A stretch of DNA of 64,000 bases from Mesomycoplasma ovipneumoniae SC01 (GTDB taxonomy: Bacteria > Bacillota_I > Bacilli_A > Mycoplasmatales > Metamycoplasmataceae), in contig NZ_AFHO01000008.1 in the NCBI RefSeq assembly GCF_000218525.1, positions 28,419 through 92,418 on the forward strand, in the 5' to 3' direction. Under the pieces are notes generated by a model that ran no database searches, was not told the origin of the DNA, and worked only from the letters and a program-made list of their open reading frames with translations. The position numbers were made by a program, and so were the translations under genes. Positions 23,501 through 31,927 of this stretch are shown here, in pieces. Position 1 is the stretch's first letter, and the number at the start of each line of letters is the position of its first letter.

Positions 23501-24361
23501 ATGAAATTGGAATTATTTTATAATAAATCGCTCTCATCGCTATGTTTTTATGATAGTCTAAAAAAAATGCTAATAAAAGTAAAAACGCCTGTTTTTACAG
23601 CATTTTTTTTAGATTTGGAGTCTAAAGCTATCAGATTCAATTTTTGCTTTAATTTAAAAATTTCTTATTTTAATAATTTTTTATTTTGACTTGCAAGCCA
23701 AAATTTAATTTTAAAAAACAATTTATCTAACGGACTTAATTTGTCTAAAAATAAAATATTTATTCTAAAATTATTGAATAATTTCCACATTTTGTTTTGA
23801 AAATACCAGATCAATAATCTTGTCATTTTTATTGAAGATGATAAAGAATTTAGCGATTGATTTGCGCAAAATTATGTCGTTTTTAAGGAACAAATTTATA
23901 AAAATTCTAAACTATTTATTTGTTCTACAGATACTGTTGTTGGACTTGGTTCGTTTTATCATGATTTGGATCTAGAAGCAATTTACAAAATAAAAAACCG
24001 AGATGTTAGCAAAAAAATCGTAACTTTGGTAGGAAAAATATCGCAAATACAGCCATTAATCAGTCCAAGTAATTACAAAATTCTTAAACAAAAAAGCAAA
24101 AAATATTGACCTGGCGCGGTTACTTTTATAATTGAAAAAAAATCATTTAGAATTCCTAGGCTGAAAAAGTGCCAAGACTTATTTATAAAAAATGGGCCTG
24201 CTTTTGTTACTAGCGCAAATATTTCTGGTCAAAAACCTCTTAATTTTAAAGAAGCGCGCCAATTATTTTGACAAATCACAAAATTTTACGATTTTGGCCG
24301 TGGTTCAGGTCATCCCTCAAAAATTTATGATATTGATCTAAAAATGTGAATTCGAATTTAA
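23501..24361 (+). CDS. tsaC: TsaC/YrdC-type threonylcarbamoyl-AMP synthase (start uncertain)
   Basis: The reading frame of 286 residues is open with TGA as Trp. Its C-terminal 160 residues are a Sua5/YciO/YrdC domain: LFICSTDTVVGLGS, KIKNRDVSKKIVTLVG, YWPGAVTFIIEKK, AFVTSANISGQKPLNF and GRGSGHPSKI. This enzyme makes threonylcarbamoyl-AMP from Thr, bicarbonate and ATP for the t6A base of ANN-decoding tRNAs. The first 110 residues match nothing I know and contain a large perfect hairpin (23558-23611) that looks like a transcription terminator. The true start may therefore lie downstream, although no good SD/ATG is visible there. Confidence 0.75.
23550..23633. terminator. Large inverted repeat inside the 5' part of the tsaC frame
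   Basis: Outer arms CTAAAAAAAATGCT and AGCATTTTTTTTAG (14 bp, perfect) and inner arms GTAAAAAC and GTTTTTAC around GCCT, with TGATAG/CTATCA further out. The A8 and T8 runs make it a possible bidirectional terminator for uvrB. Its position inside an open reading frame is unusual. Confidence 0.5.
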
Positions 24362-24387
24362 AATTTACTACTTAAAAATAAAAAAAA

Positions 24388-24417
24388 AAAAAAACCTTTA
24401 GAAAAAAAGGTTTTTTT
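24388..24417. terminator. Bidirectional terminator between tsaC and tRNA-Ile
   Basis: Arms AAAAAAACCTTT and AAAGGTTTTTTT with a six-base loop; it can stop tsaC on plus and the rplM-rpsI-tRNA unit on minus. Confidence 0.8.
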
Positions 24418-24432
24418 AAAGTCAATTAGATA

Positions 24433-24509
24433 TGGTGGGAACGAATGGGATCGAACCATCGACCTCACGATTATCAGTCGTGTGCTCTAACCGTCTGAGC
24501 TACGCTCCC
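24433..24509 (-). tRNA. tRNA-Ile (GAT)
   Basis: The minus strand folds as a cloverleaf: acceptor GGGAGCG/CGTTCCC, anticodon loop CTGATAA with GAT, T-arm GGTTCGATCC, and an encoded CCA. It is downstream of rpsI on the same strand with no terminator between, so it may be cotranscribed. Confidence 0.95.
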
Positions 24510-24571
24510 GAAGGTGATATAACTATAGCAATATATAATTATATCATATTTTTTTAAAAAGGAAGAAAAAA

Positions 24572-24967
24572 TTACCGTTTTGAAAATTGACGTGCTCTTC
24601 TTGCTTTTCTCAATCCAAATTTTTTACGTTCTTTAGCTCTAGCATCACGCGTCAACATTCCAGACATTTTAAGACTTGGACGATAATCAGCTGAAATCTC
24701 TAATAAAGCTTTTGCAATTCCTAATCTAATCGCACCGGCTTGACCAGAAATTCCACCACCATGAGCATTAACACGAATATCAAATTCAGAAATTGTATTT
24801 GTAATAGCTAGTGGTTGTAGAGCGTCTTTAATTAAAATATCAGATTTTAGGTACTCTTTTGCTATTCGGTTATTAATTTTAAAATGACCATTTCCGCGTT
24901 TTAAAATAACACGAGCAACTGAAGATTTTCTTCTTCCTGTTCCATAATAAGTTAATTCTTGATTCAT
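24572..24967 (-). CDS. rpsI: 30S ribosomal protein S9
   Basis: 131 residues. The start [16 protein letters not shown] and the C-terminus [17 protein letters not shown] are diagnostic of S9; the basic tail reaches the P-site tRNA in the 30S head. [21 protein letters not shown] is the conserved core. It follows rplM with a one-base gap, the usual L13-S9 operon. Confidence 0.98.
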   Translation of the reverse strand: MNQELTYYGTGRRKSSVARVILKRGNGHFKINNRIAKEYLKSDILIKDALQPLAITNTISEFDIRVNAHGGGISGQAGAIRLGIAKALLEISADYRPSLKMSGMLTRDARAKERKKFGLRKARRARQFSKR

Positions 24968-24968
24968 T

Positions 24969-25406
24969 CTAATATTTGACCTCTAATTTTTCAGGGTTTT
25001 GACCTTGGTGTGGGTGTTCAGTTCCGGCATAAACATAAAGATTTTTTCTTTGTTTGTCCCCTAGTTTTGTGTGAGGTAGCATACCATAAACCGCTTTTTC
25101 AATTAAAGCAATTGGTTTTTTTGCACGAAGTTCTCTAGCGGTTCTAACTTTTAAACCACCAGGATAACCAGAGTGTCTATAATATAATTTTTGGTCTTCT
25201 TTTTTTGCTGTTAACAAAATTTTTTCAGCGTTAATTATGATTATTTTATCTCCCATATCAACGTTAGGAGTAAAAAGCGGAGAGTGTTTTCCGCGTAAAC
25301 GGCTAGCGACAAACGCGGCTAAACGCCCTAAAATTTGTGACTCTGCATCAATAACAAACCATTTTCTTTCAACTTCATTTGGTTTTATAAACGTAGTTTG
25401 TCTCAT
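24969..25406 (-). CDS. rplM: 50S ribosomal protein L13
   Basis: 145 residues. Signature segments are [61 protein letters not shown], and [24 protein letters not shown]. An early assembly protein of the large subunit. First gene of the rplM-rpsI pair; the SD AAAGG lies just upstream of the ATG. Confidence 0.98.
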   Translation of the reverse strand: MRQTTFIKPNEVERKWFVIDAESQILGRLAAFVASRLRGKHSPLFTPNVDMGDKIIIINAEKILLTAKKEDQKLYYRHSGYPGGLKVRTARELRAKKPIALIEKAVYGMLPHTKLGDKQRKNLYVYAGTEHPHQGQNPEKLEVKY

Positions 25407-25521
25407 GACTACCTTTCTATAATTTTTAAAAAGATTTTTATAAAAATAATGTAACGACTAAGGGAGGGAGATTTTTAAAATTATACACTATTTTTTGAAA
25501 TTAAAAACAAAAAAATAAAAA
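25407..25521 (-). promoter_or_regulatory. rplM promoter and leader
   Basis: On the minus strand a TATAAT (complement of 25480-25485) lies about 73 bases before the rplM ATG. The leader contains CTCCCTCCCTTAG and could hold an L13 autoregulatory structure, which I cannot verify. Confidence 0.45.
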
Positions 25522-26307
25522 TTATTTATTTTTAATATTATCAAAATAAAAATTTGAAAGTCTAGCGTAAGTTTCAAAATTTATTTCTTGTGGCCGTATT
25601 TTTGGGTCAAAATTGAAAAAATTAAAAATTTTTTCAATTTCCTCTTGTGATAAAGAATTTTTGAGATTATTATATAATGTTTTTCGCTTGAATTGAAAGC
25701 ACAATTTTGTAAATTTAAAAAATTGTGCAACTTTTTCAGGGTTTAAATTTTTTCTTATTGAAAAATGAACAATAGCAGAATTTACCTTTGGAACCGGAAA
25801 AAAAGAACTTGGAGGTACAACGAAAAACTTTTTTACTTCAGCAACATATTGGCAGGCTAGTGATAATTTTGAGTAAGATGGTGAGCCTGGTTTTGCAATA
25901 ATTCTATCGGCAACCTCATTTTGGACCATTATTAAGATTTCATCAAATTTTTCAAAATTATCAAATATTTTAAATAGAATTTTTGATGTTATATAATAAG
26001 GAAGATTTCCAATAACTATTTGTTTTTCTGAAAAATTCAGATCTGAAAGTAAAAAATCCTCATTAATTATTTTTATATTCTTGTTTTTAAATTTATTTTC
26101 AAGCAGTGGAATTAAATTTTTGTCAATTTCATAACAAGTCAAAAATTTAGCTTTTTGGACTAAAAATTTAGTCAAAAAACCAGTTCCAGGTCCTATTTCA
26201 ACAATATTTTTATCTGCTAGGTCAATACTACTTACAATTTTTTGGGCAATTTTTTCATCTTTTAAAAAATTTTGACCTAGATGTTTTTTAGGCGATATTT
26301 TCAGCAT
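25522..26307 (-). CDS. rsmA: 16S rRNA dimethyladenosine transferase RsmA (KsgA)
   Basis: 261 residues. [19 protein letters not shown] is the classic KsgA opening, followed by the SAM loop [14 protein letters not shown], the acidic [17 protein letters not shown], and the catalytic motif [15 protein letters not shown] (N-L-P-Y). It dimethylates the two adjacent adenines of the helix 45 loop of 16S rRNA. Its start overlaps the end of tatD by 20 bases, so translation is coupled. Confidence 0.96.
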   Translation of the reverse strand: MLKISPKKHLGQNFLKDEKIAQKIVSSIDLADKNIVEIGPGTGFLTKFLVQKAKFLTCYEIDKNLIPLLENKFKNKNIKIINEDFLLSDLNFSEKQIVIGNLPYYITSKILFKIFDNFEKFDEILIMVQNEVADRIIAKPGSPSYSKLSLACQYVAEVKKFFVVPPSSFFPVPKVNSAIVHFSIRKNLNPEKVAQFFKFTKLCFQFKRKTLYNNLKNSLSQEEIEKIFNFFNFDPKIRPQEINFETYARLSNFYFDNIKNK

Positions 26308-27535
26308 TTTTTACCTTAAAAATTTTTAGCGCATTTTCATAAACTATTTTAGAAAGCTGCCTTTTTGTTAAATTTTTCAAATTAGCTATTGTTTGATAGG
26401 TATTTTCAATTTGCGGAGATGTATTGGGCCAAACTTGGCGATTAGGTTCGGGACTTAAATATGGCGTATCAGTTTCACATAAAATTCTTGAAATCGGAGT
26501 TTGAGATACTATTTTTCTTAGTTCAACACTTTTTTTAAAGGTTATTACTCCTGAAAAGGAAAAATAACAATTTTTTCTGTTAAGTATTTCTGTAAATTTT
26601 TCATAATTTGTTGAAAAATTATGAAAAATAAAGTTAATTTCAGGAAATTTGTCAATTATTAAAAGTATTTGATTAATTGCATTAAATTCGCCAAGTTTGT
26701 CGCGAATATGCAACATTACAGCGATATTATTGCTTTTTGCGATTTCAATTTGGGCCAAAAGTGCATTTATTTGTTCTTGTTGGCCAGGGTTATTTTCATA
26801 ATAAAAATCAAGACCAACTTCGCCAATTGCTACCACATTTTTGTCAATGTATTTTGAAAGGTTATTATAATTATCTGTTGTTTTTATTAAATTTGGATGT
26901 ATTCCAATAATTTTATATATTTTATCAGAATATGAACTAATTGGTTTAATTTCTTCAAGATCCTCTCAAGAAGTTCCAACAACAAAGAGAAGACCAATAT
27001 TATCATCAAATCACTTGGTAATTTCTTGTTTTGGGTTTTGAAAATATTCCAAAAAAGGATGGCAGTGTACATCGGTAAAGTTATATTTTTCAATTTCCTT
27101 AATTTGGAATGTCAAAAATGAAGATTTTTCTTCTTGAAACCAAGGGGCAAAAAAATTTTTGAAAACTACACTTTTTTGGTCAATTTTAAGATAAAAATCT
27201 CCTAATTTATAGTGTTTTTTAATAAAATCAAGTATAAATTCGCCAATAATGTTAATTCAGTTAGAATCCAAAAGTTGACTAAAAAAAATCAAACTTAAAT
27301 AAAAAGTTTGTTCTTTTTTAGAAATAATAAAATGTGCTAAACTAAAGTCTAAATTTTTGTCAAAGTCAACAACAGTAAATTCATGATTATTTTCAAAATT
27401 TTGGAAATAATCCAAATTGGTGACATTAGTTTTGCCATTTTTAGTTTTTAAATTTACTTCTAAATTAAATTTTTTAATCGAATTTAGAAGTAAATTCAAA
27501 TGCCGCGGTGAAAATTGCTCGATTTTTAAATACAT
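26288..27535 (-). CDS. tatD: TatD-family metal-dependent hydrolase with N-terminal extension
   Basis: A continuous 415-residue frame. Residues about 154-415 are a TatD DNase: FTDVHCHP (metal ligands H157, H159), [35 protein letters not shown] and [15 protein letters not shown]. The first roughly 150 residues ([20 protein letters not shown]...) match no family I recognise. TatD proteins are normally about 255-260 residues, so this is a fusion or an added domain; no start codon with an SD is evident right before the TatD part. The gene overlaps rsmA by 20 bases, a common TatD-KsgA neighbourhood, and is divergent from prs. Confidence 0.85.
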
Positions 27536-27618
27536 TATAACTTTTCGAAATATTATTAAAATTAATTATATTTTATTATATAATTATATTCTAAATAAAA
27601 AAATAAACAAGGCGAAAA
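27536..27618 (+). promoter_or_regulatory. Divergent promoter region, tatD / prs
   Basis: TATAAT at 27579-27584 suits prs, whose ATG is at 27619 behind a weak AAGGCG SD. Very AT-rich on both strands. Confidence 0.45.
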
Positions 27619-28611
27619 ATGAACATAGATATAAAGAAAAGCGTAATTCTTTTTGGAATGGAAAATTCACTAGATTTAGCAAGAAAAATTTCAATTCAAA
27701 CTGGAATTCCGCTCTCAGGGATTGATCGAACAGTCTATGCTGATGGCGAAGTTTTGCTAAAATCTAATGAAACTGTTAGAAATTCAACGGTTTTTGTTAT
27801 TGCAAATACATCAAGACCAGTTAATGAAAATATAATGGAACTTTTAATTTTCATTGACTCTTTAAAGCGAGCTTACGCTCAAGAAATTGTTGTGGTTCTT
27901 TCATATTATGGTTATGCTAGACAGGATCGAAAATCATCCGGAAGACAACCAATTACTGCAAAATTAGTAGCTAATTTACTTGAAAAAGCAGGTGTAACTA
28001 AACTAATTTTGGTTGATATTCACAATCCAAGTATTCAAGGATTTTTTGATATTTCAGTCGATGAACTTCATGGCCAATATATTCTTGCAAATGAACTTGT
28101 TGGCAAAAACAAGGATTATGTTGTTGTAACCCCGGATCATGGTGGTGCTGTTAGAGCTAGAATTTTAGCAGAAATTTTAGGAAAACAAACAAATGTTGCC
28201 GTTATTGACAAGCGAAGAACCGGGACAAATCAAACTGAGGTTCTAGGATTAATTGGAAACGTTGAAAATAAAGATTGCATTATAATTGACGACATTATCG
28301 ATACAGGTGGAACTATAATAAATGCTGCAAATGTTGTTAAACAAAAAGGTGCAAAATCAGTAATTTTAGCAGCAACACACGGTGTTTTTAGCCACGGATT
28401 TGACAAATTTCAAGAAAATGAAAATATTGACAAGGTAATAATTACTGATTCAATCGATAATAGACAACTTGTAGAAAAATTTGATAAATTACTAGTTACA
28501 TCTTTAGCTGAATTTTTGTCAAAAAGTATACTAGCATGCATCCATTCAAAATCAATTACAAGTATTTATGAGGAAATTAAGGAAAAATTAATTTCAGCAA
28601 ACAAAAATTAA
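27619..28611 (+). CDS. prs: Ribose-phosphate pyrophosphokinase
   Basis: 330 residues; makes PRPP from ribose 5-phosphate and ATP for nucleotide salvage, feeding enzymes such as Apt encoded at 39291-39806. Seen: YADGEVLLKSNETVRNSTVFVI, the catalytic region YYGYARQDRKSSGRQPITAKLVA, DIHNPSIQGFFDISVDEL, VVVTPDHGGAVRAR and the PRPP-binding loop CIIIDDIIDTGGTIINAA. Length is standard for class I synthetases. Confidence 0.97.
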   Translation: MNIDIKKSVILFGMENSLDLARKISIQTGIPLSGIDRTVYADGEVLLKSNETVRNSTVFVIANTSRPVNENIMELLIFIDSLKRAYAQEIVVVLSYYGYARQDRKSSGRQPITAKLVANLLEKAGVTKLILVDIHNPSIQGFFDISVDELHGQYILANELVGKNKDYVVVTPDHGGAVRARILAEILGKQTNVAVIDKRRTGTNQTEVLGLIGNVENKDCIIIDDIIDTGGTIINAANVVKQKGAKSVILAATHGVFSHGFDKFQENENIDKVIITDSIDNRQLVEKFDKLLVTSLAEFLSKSILACIHSKSITSIYEEIKEKLISANKN

Positions 28612-28629
28612 AATATTTTCAATGTTTTT

Positions 28630-29238
28630 ATGTATAAAGAAAAAGTAAAGTTACTTGTTGATTTAGATATATTTGAAAAACTTGAGCAATACGTAAAATT
28701 AATCGAATTTTATAATCAAAAATTTAATTTAACTGGTTTTTCAGGGGATATTCTTTGAAAAGAAGGTATCCTTGAGTCCATTGTTACAATGAATTTTATA
28801 AGAAATTTTTTGAAAAAAGAAAACATTTCAGAAAAGCCAAGAATTTTAGATATCGGAGCTGGTGTAGGTTTTCCTTCAATTCCGTATTTAATTTTTGATC
28901 CAAAAATAGACTTGACTATTTGTGAGTCTATGCAAAAAAGGTGCCAATTTTTAAAAAAAGTATCTGAAACTCTGGGAATTAAATTTAATTTAGTTTGTAA
29001 ATCTGTCCAAGAAATTGAAAACGATAATTTTGATCTTGTGACAGCCCGAGCGGTTGCAAATCTAGAAAAACTCGATAGAATTGTTAATAAAATCAAGTCT
29101 AAAAATACGATATTTGCATTTATTAAAGGACCAAAAATTTTTGAAGAGCTCAAAAATTGCAAAAATTGTGATTATCAGGTAGTAGAATTCGCTAATAATC
29201 TTGATAAAAAAATTTTTATAGCATTTAAAAAAATATAA
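28630..29238 (+). CDS. rsmG: 16S rRNA m7G methyltransferase RsmG (GidB)
   Basis: 202 residues from ATG at 28630. Typical opening with IEFYNQKFNLTGFSG (the 'YN.k.NLT' motif), SAM loop ILDIGAGVGFPSIPYLI, CESMQKRCQFLKKV, and the VTARAVANLEKL motif. It methylates N7 of G527 of 16S rRNA. It follows prs by 18 bases and is probably cotranscribed. Confidence 0.93.
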
Positions 29239-29315
29239 AAAATTTAATATACTTATAATTATTTTTTATTGTAAAATTATGTCTTAATTGATAATTTTAA
29301 GTAAAGGGGATTAAA

Positions 29316-29531
29316 ATGAAAACTACAAGATATTTTAGCATTGATATTAAATGTGCAAGCTGCAAGGTGGTTTTTGAAAAACTATTTGAAAATTTGGAAG
29401 ATTTTCAATGGAGTGCAAATATCAGTGCAAAAGTTTTGAAAATTATTGCTGATGAAGAAAAATATCCTGACGAATTTATTAGTGAAAAATTAACTTCTGT
29501 TGGTTATGCAAGTGAAAAAATCGACGAATAA
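29316..29531 (+). CDS. Small HMA-like copper-chaperone protein
   Basis: 71 residues behind an AAAGGGGAT SD. The segment FSIDIKCASCKVVFEKLFEN contains a C-x-x-C metal site placed as in heavy-metal-associated domains (beta1-loop-alpha1), and the end LTSVGYAS matches the HMA 'L...GY' C-terminus. It overlaps the downstream P-type ATPase gene by 26 bases. That ATPase lacks its own N-terminal HMA domain, so this protein probably supplies the copper-binding domain in trans, like CopZ. The usual Met before the first Cys (GMxCxxC) is Ile-Lys here. Confidence 0.65.
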   Translation: MKTTRYFSIDIKCASCKVVFEKLFENLEDFQWSANISAKVLKIIADEEKYPDEFISEKLTSVGYASEKIDE

Positions 29532-31551
29532 TAGAAAATTTTTCGCTGACTCTAAACAAAAGGCAAAAATAAAAATATTTATTGAGTTATTAATTTTTAT
29601 TTTTGCCTTTTTTTCGTTTATTTTTGATACTTTAAATAATTATAAAGTTTTAAATTTTAGTCACGATCACAAAATTCATCTAATTTTAGCGTCAATTTTG
29701 TTTTTCTTTGCATTTTTAGTTATCTTTCTAGAAAAAAAATACTTTTTAGCATACAAAAACCTTTTAAGAAAAATTTTTACAATGGAATTGCTAATAGCGA
29801 TTGCAAGCCATGTTTCATTTATTTATTCTGCAATTTCATTTTTGTATAAAATAAGTACTGGTGACAAAATTAGTATGGAATTTTTTGAAGTTTCAATTAT
29901 TCTGTTCTTATTTTTTAATGCTGGAAAATATCTTGAAGAAAAACTACAAAAAAAATCAAGTTCAGACTTTCAAGGGATACTAAAATTAAAAAATCGCTAT
30001 TCTCATATAATAGTTGATGGCAAAAAAGAACAAATTTTAACTAATAAAATTACTCCTGGTAATATTGTTTTTGTTCCAAAAGGTGAAGTTATTCCAACTG
30101 ATTCAACCCTAAATTCTGATTTTGCAACTATCGATTACTCGTCAATTAACGGTGAATCTTTGCCTATTGAATTTGTTAAAAATCAAGAAATTTTGTCTGG
30201 AAGTATCAATATTGGCGAACCGATTTATCTAACTTGCACAAAAAAAGCGCAAGATTCATTTTTAATGCAAACAATTAACAGATTAGAGTCCATTTTTGAA
30301 ACCCCTTCCAAAATTGAAAGAGTTTCAACTAAAATAGTTTCGCTTTTTACCCCAACTGTATTAATTTTGTCAATTTTGACTTTTGTAATCTGAGTCATAA
30401 TCGGTTATTCACTTGGAGATTTTGAGCAAATTTATACTGGTTTTACGCCTCCAAGAAATTCTCATCCATTTTATGTTGGTGCGCATATAGGAGTTGCTGT
30501 TTTGGTAATTTCTTGTCCATGTGCTTTTGGAATAGCCGCACCAATGGCCATTTATTCTTCTTCGATTTTGGCCTCAAAAAATCGAATTTTATTTGCAAAT
30601 TCAGAGATTTATGAGAAAATTATTACCACAAAAACAATAATTTTTGACAAAACCGGAACTCTAACTGAAGGAAAACCAAAAGTTGTTGAATTTCAAGGTG
30701 ATTCAAGTTTTTGACCTTTAATTAAGGAAATGGCTCAAAATTCTAAACACCCAATTTCACTTTCAATTTATAATTTTTTACCAGAACATCAAGAAAAATT
30801 TGACAATTTTAAGGTTAGCGAAACTCCTGGGCAAGGTTTGGAACATATTGATTTAGAATCAAATAAATATAGCCTTATTTCTCATGAGTTCGCAAAAAAT
30901 AACAATTTTTTGATTGATAATAATTTTAAATTTGACAAGCTAGGTAATTACACAGTTTTTGCTAAAAATGATAGAGTTATTGGTGTTTTTTTAATAATTG
31001 ATCAAGTAAAAGAAAGTGCAAAAAAAGTTGTTAAAAAATTTCAATCTCAAGGGATAAATTGCATTATTGCTTCAGGTGATAATCCAAAAAATGTTGAAAA
31101 TGTAGCAAAAATATTGGGAATTAGGCAATTTTATGCAAATTTAAAACCTAATGACAAGTTTGAATTAGTAGAAAAATTAAAAAAAGATACCCCAATTATT
31201 TTTGTAGGTGATGGACTAAACGATATTTTAGCTTTAAAATCCGCTGATCTTTCAATCGCTTTTGAAAGTGGTTCTAACCTTAGTAATTCAATTGCTGATA
31301 TTTCCTTATTTGAAACAGATCTTGTGATGGTTTATAAGTCACTTGAAATTATCAAAAAAACTAATAAATTAGTTAAATTAAATTTTTTGTGAGCAATTTT
31401 ATTTAATTCGCTTTTTATACCTTTAGCGTTTTTAGGTTTTATAAATCCAGTTTTTTCAATGTCATTAATGTTGTTTTCATCAATTTTCCTTATTGTTAAC
31501 ACAATTATTTTCAAAAAGAGACATCAGAAGTTTCTCGAAAAAGCTATTTAA
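29506..31551 (+). CDS. copA: Copper-type P1B ATPase
   Basis: 681 residues with the ATG at 29506 (a TTG at 29500 and a GTG at 29512 are also in frame). Motifs: TSA-type phosphatase loop NGESLP, ion-binding CPC in VISCPCAFGIAAPMA (about residue 338), phosphorylation site DKTGTLTEGKP with D381, the P1B-specific HP in NSKHPIS, and the hinge GDGLNDILALKSADLSIAF. Two helices before and one pair after are hydrophobic as expected. CPC indicates Cu(I) efflux. No N-terminal metal-binding domain; the overlapping upstream gene may supply it. No recognisable CopY/CsoR box upstream. Confidence 0.88.
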
Positions 31552-31927
31552 AATTTTTATTTTTGCATTTACAAAAATTTACTTTTTTGCAAAATTATCT
31601 TAATTTTAACCTATGAATTCATAGCTTTTTTAGAATTTAGACAACAAAATTTACTCTTTTTTATCAAATTAATTTGCGCATTTAATAAAATTAACCCATT
31701 TTTGAAAAATTAGAGCCCTATTCTTGAATTAGTATTTACACTGTGTTATTTTCAAAGTTTCTAAGTTCTAATTATTTTTTAGCGAATAAAAATTTAAAAA
31801 ATTAAAAAAAACAATGAATCATTTTATGAGCCGCTAATGCAAAAAAATGCTTTTTTTAGCGTTTTTTAGGATAAGTTTAATATAATTTATTTATTTAAAA
31901 ATTTAATCTATCAAGAAATACCAAATT
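31552..31927. other. Intergenic region copA-smc
   Basis: 376 AT-rich bases without a convincing gene. A hairpin at about 31829-31860 (CGCT...AGCG with A7/T7 inner arms, then T6) is terminator-like. TATAAT at 31881-31886 is a plausible smc promoter. I see nothing else. Confidence 0.5.
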
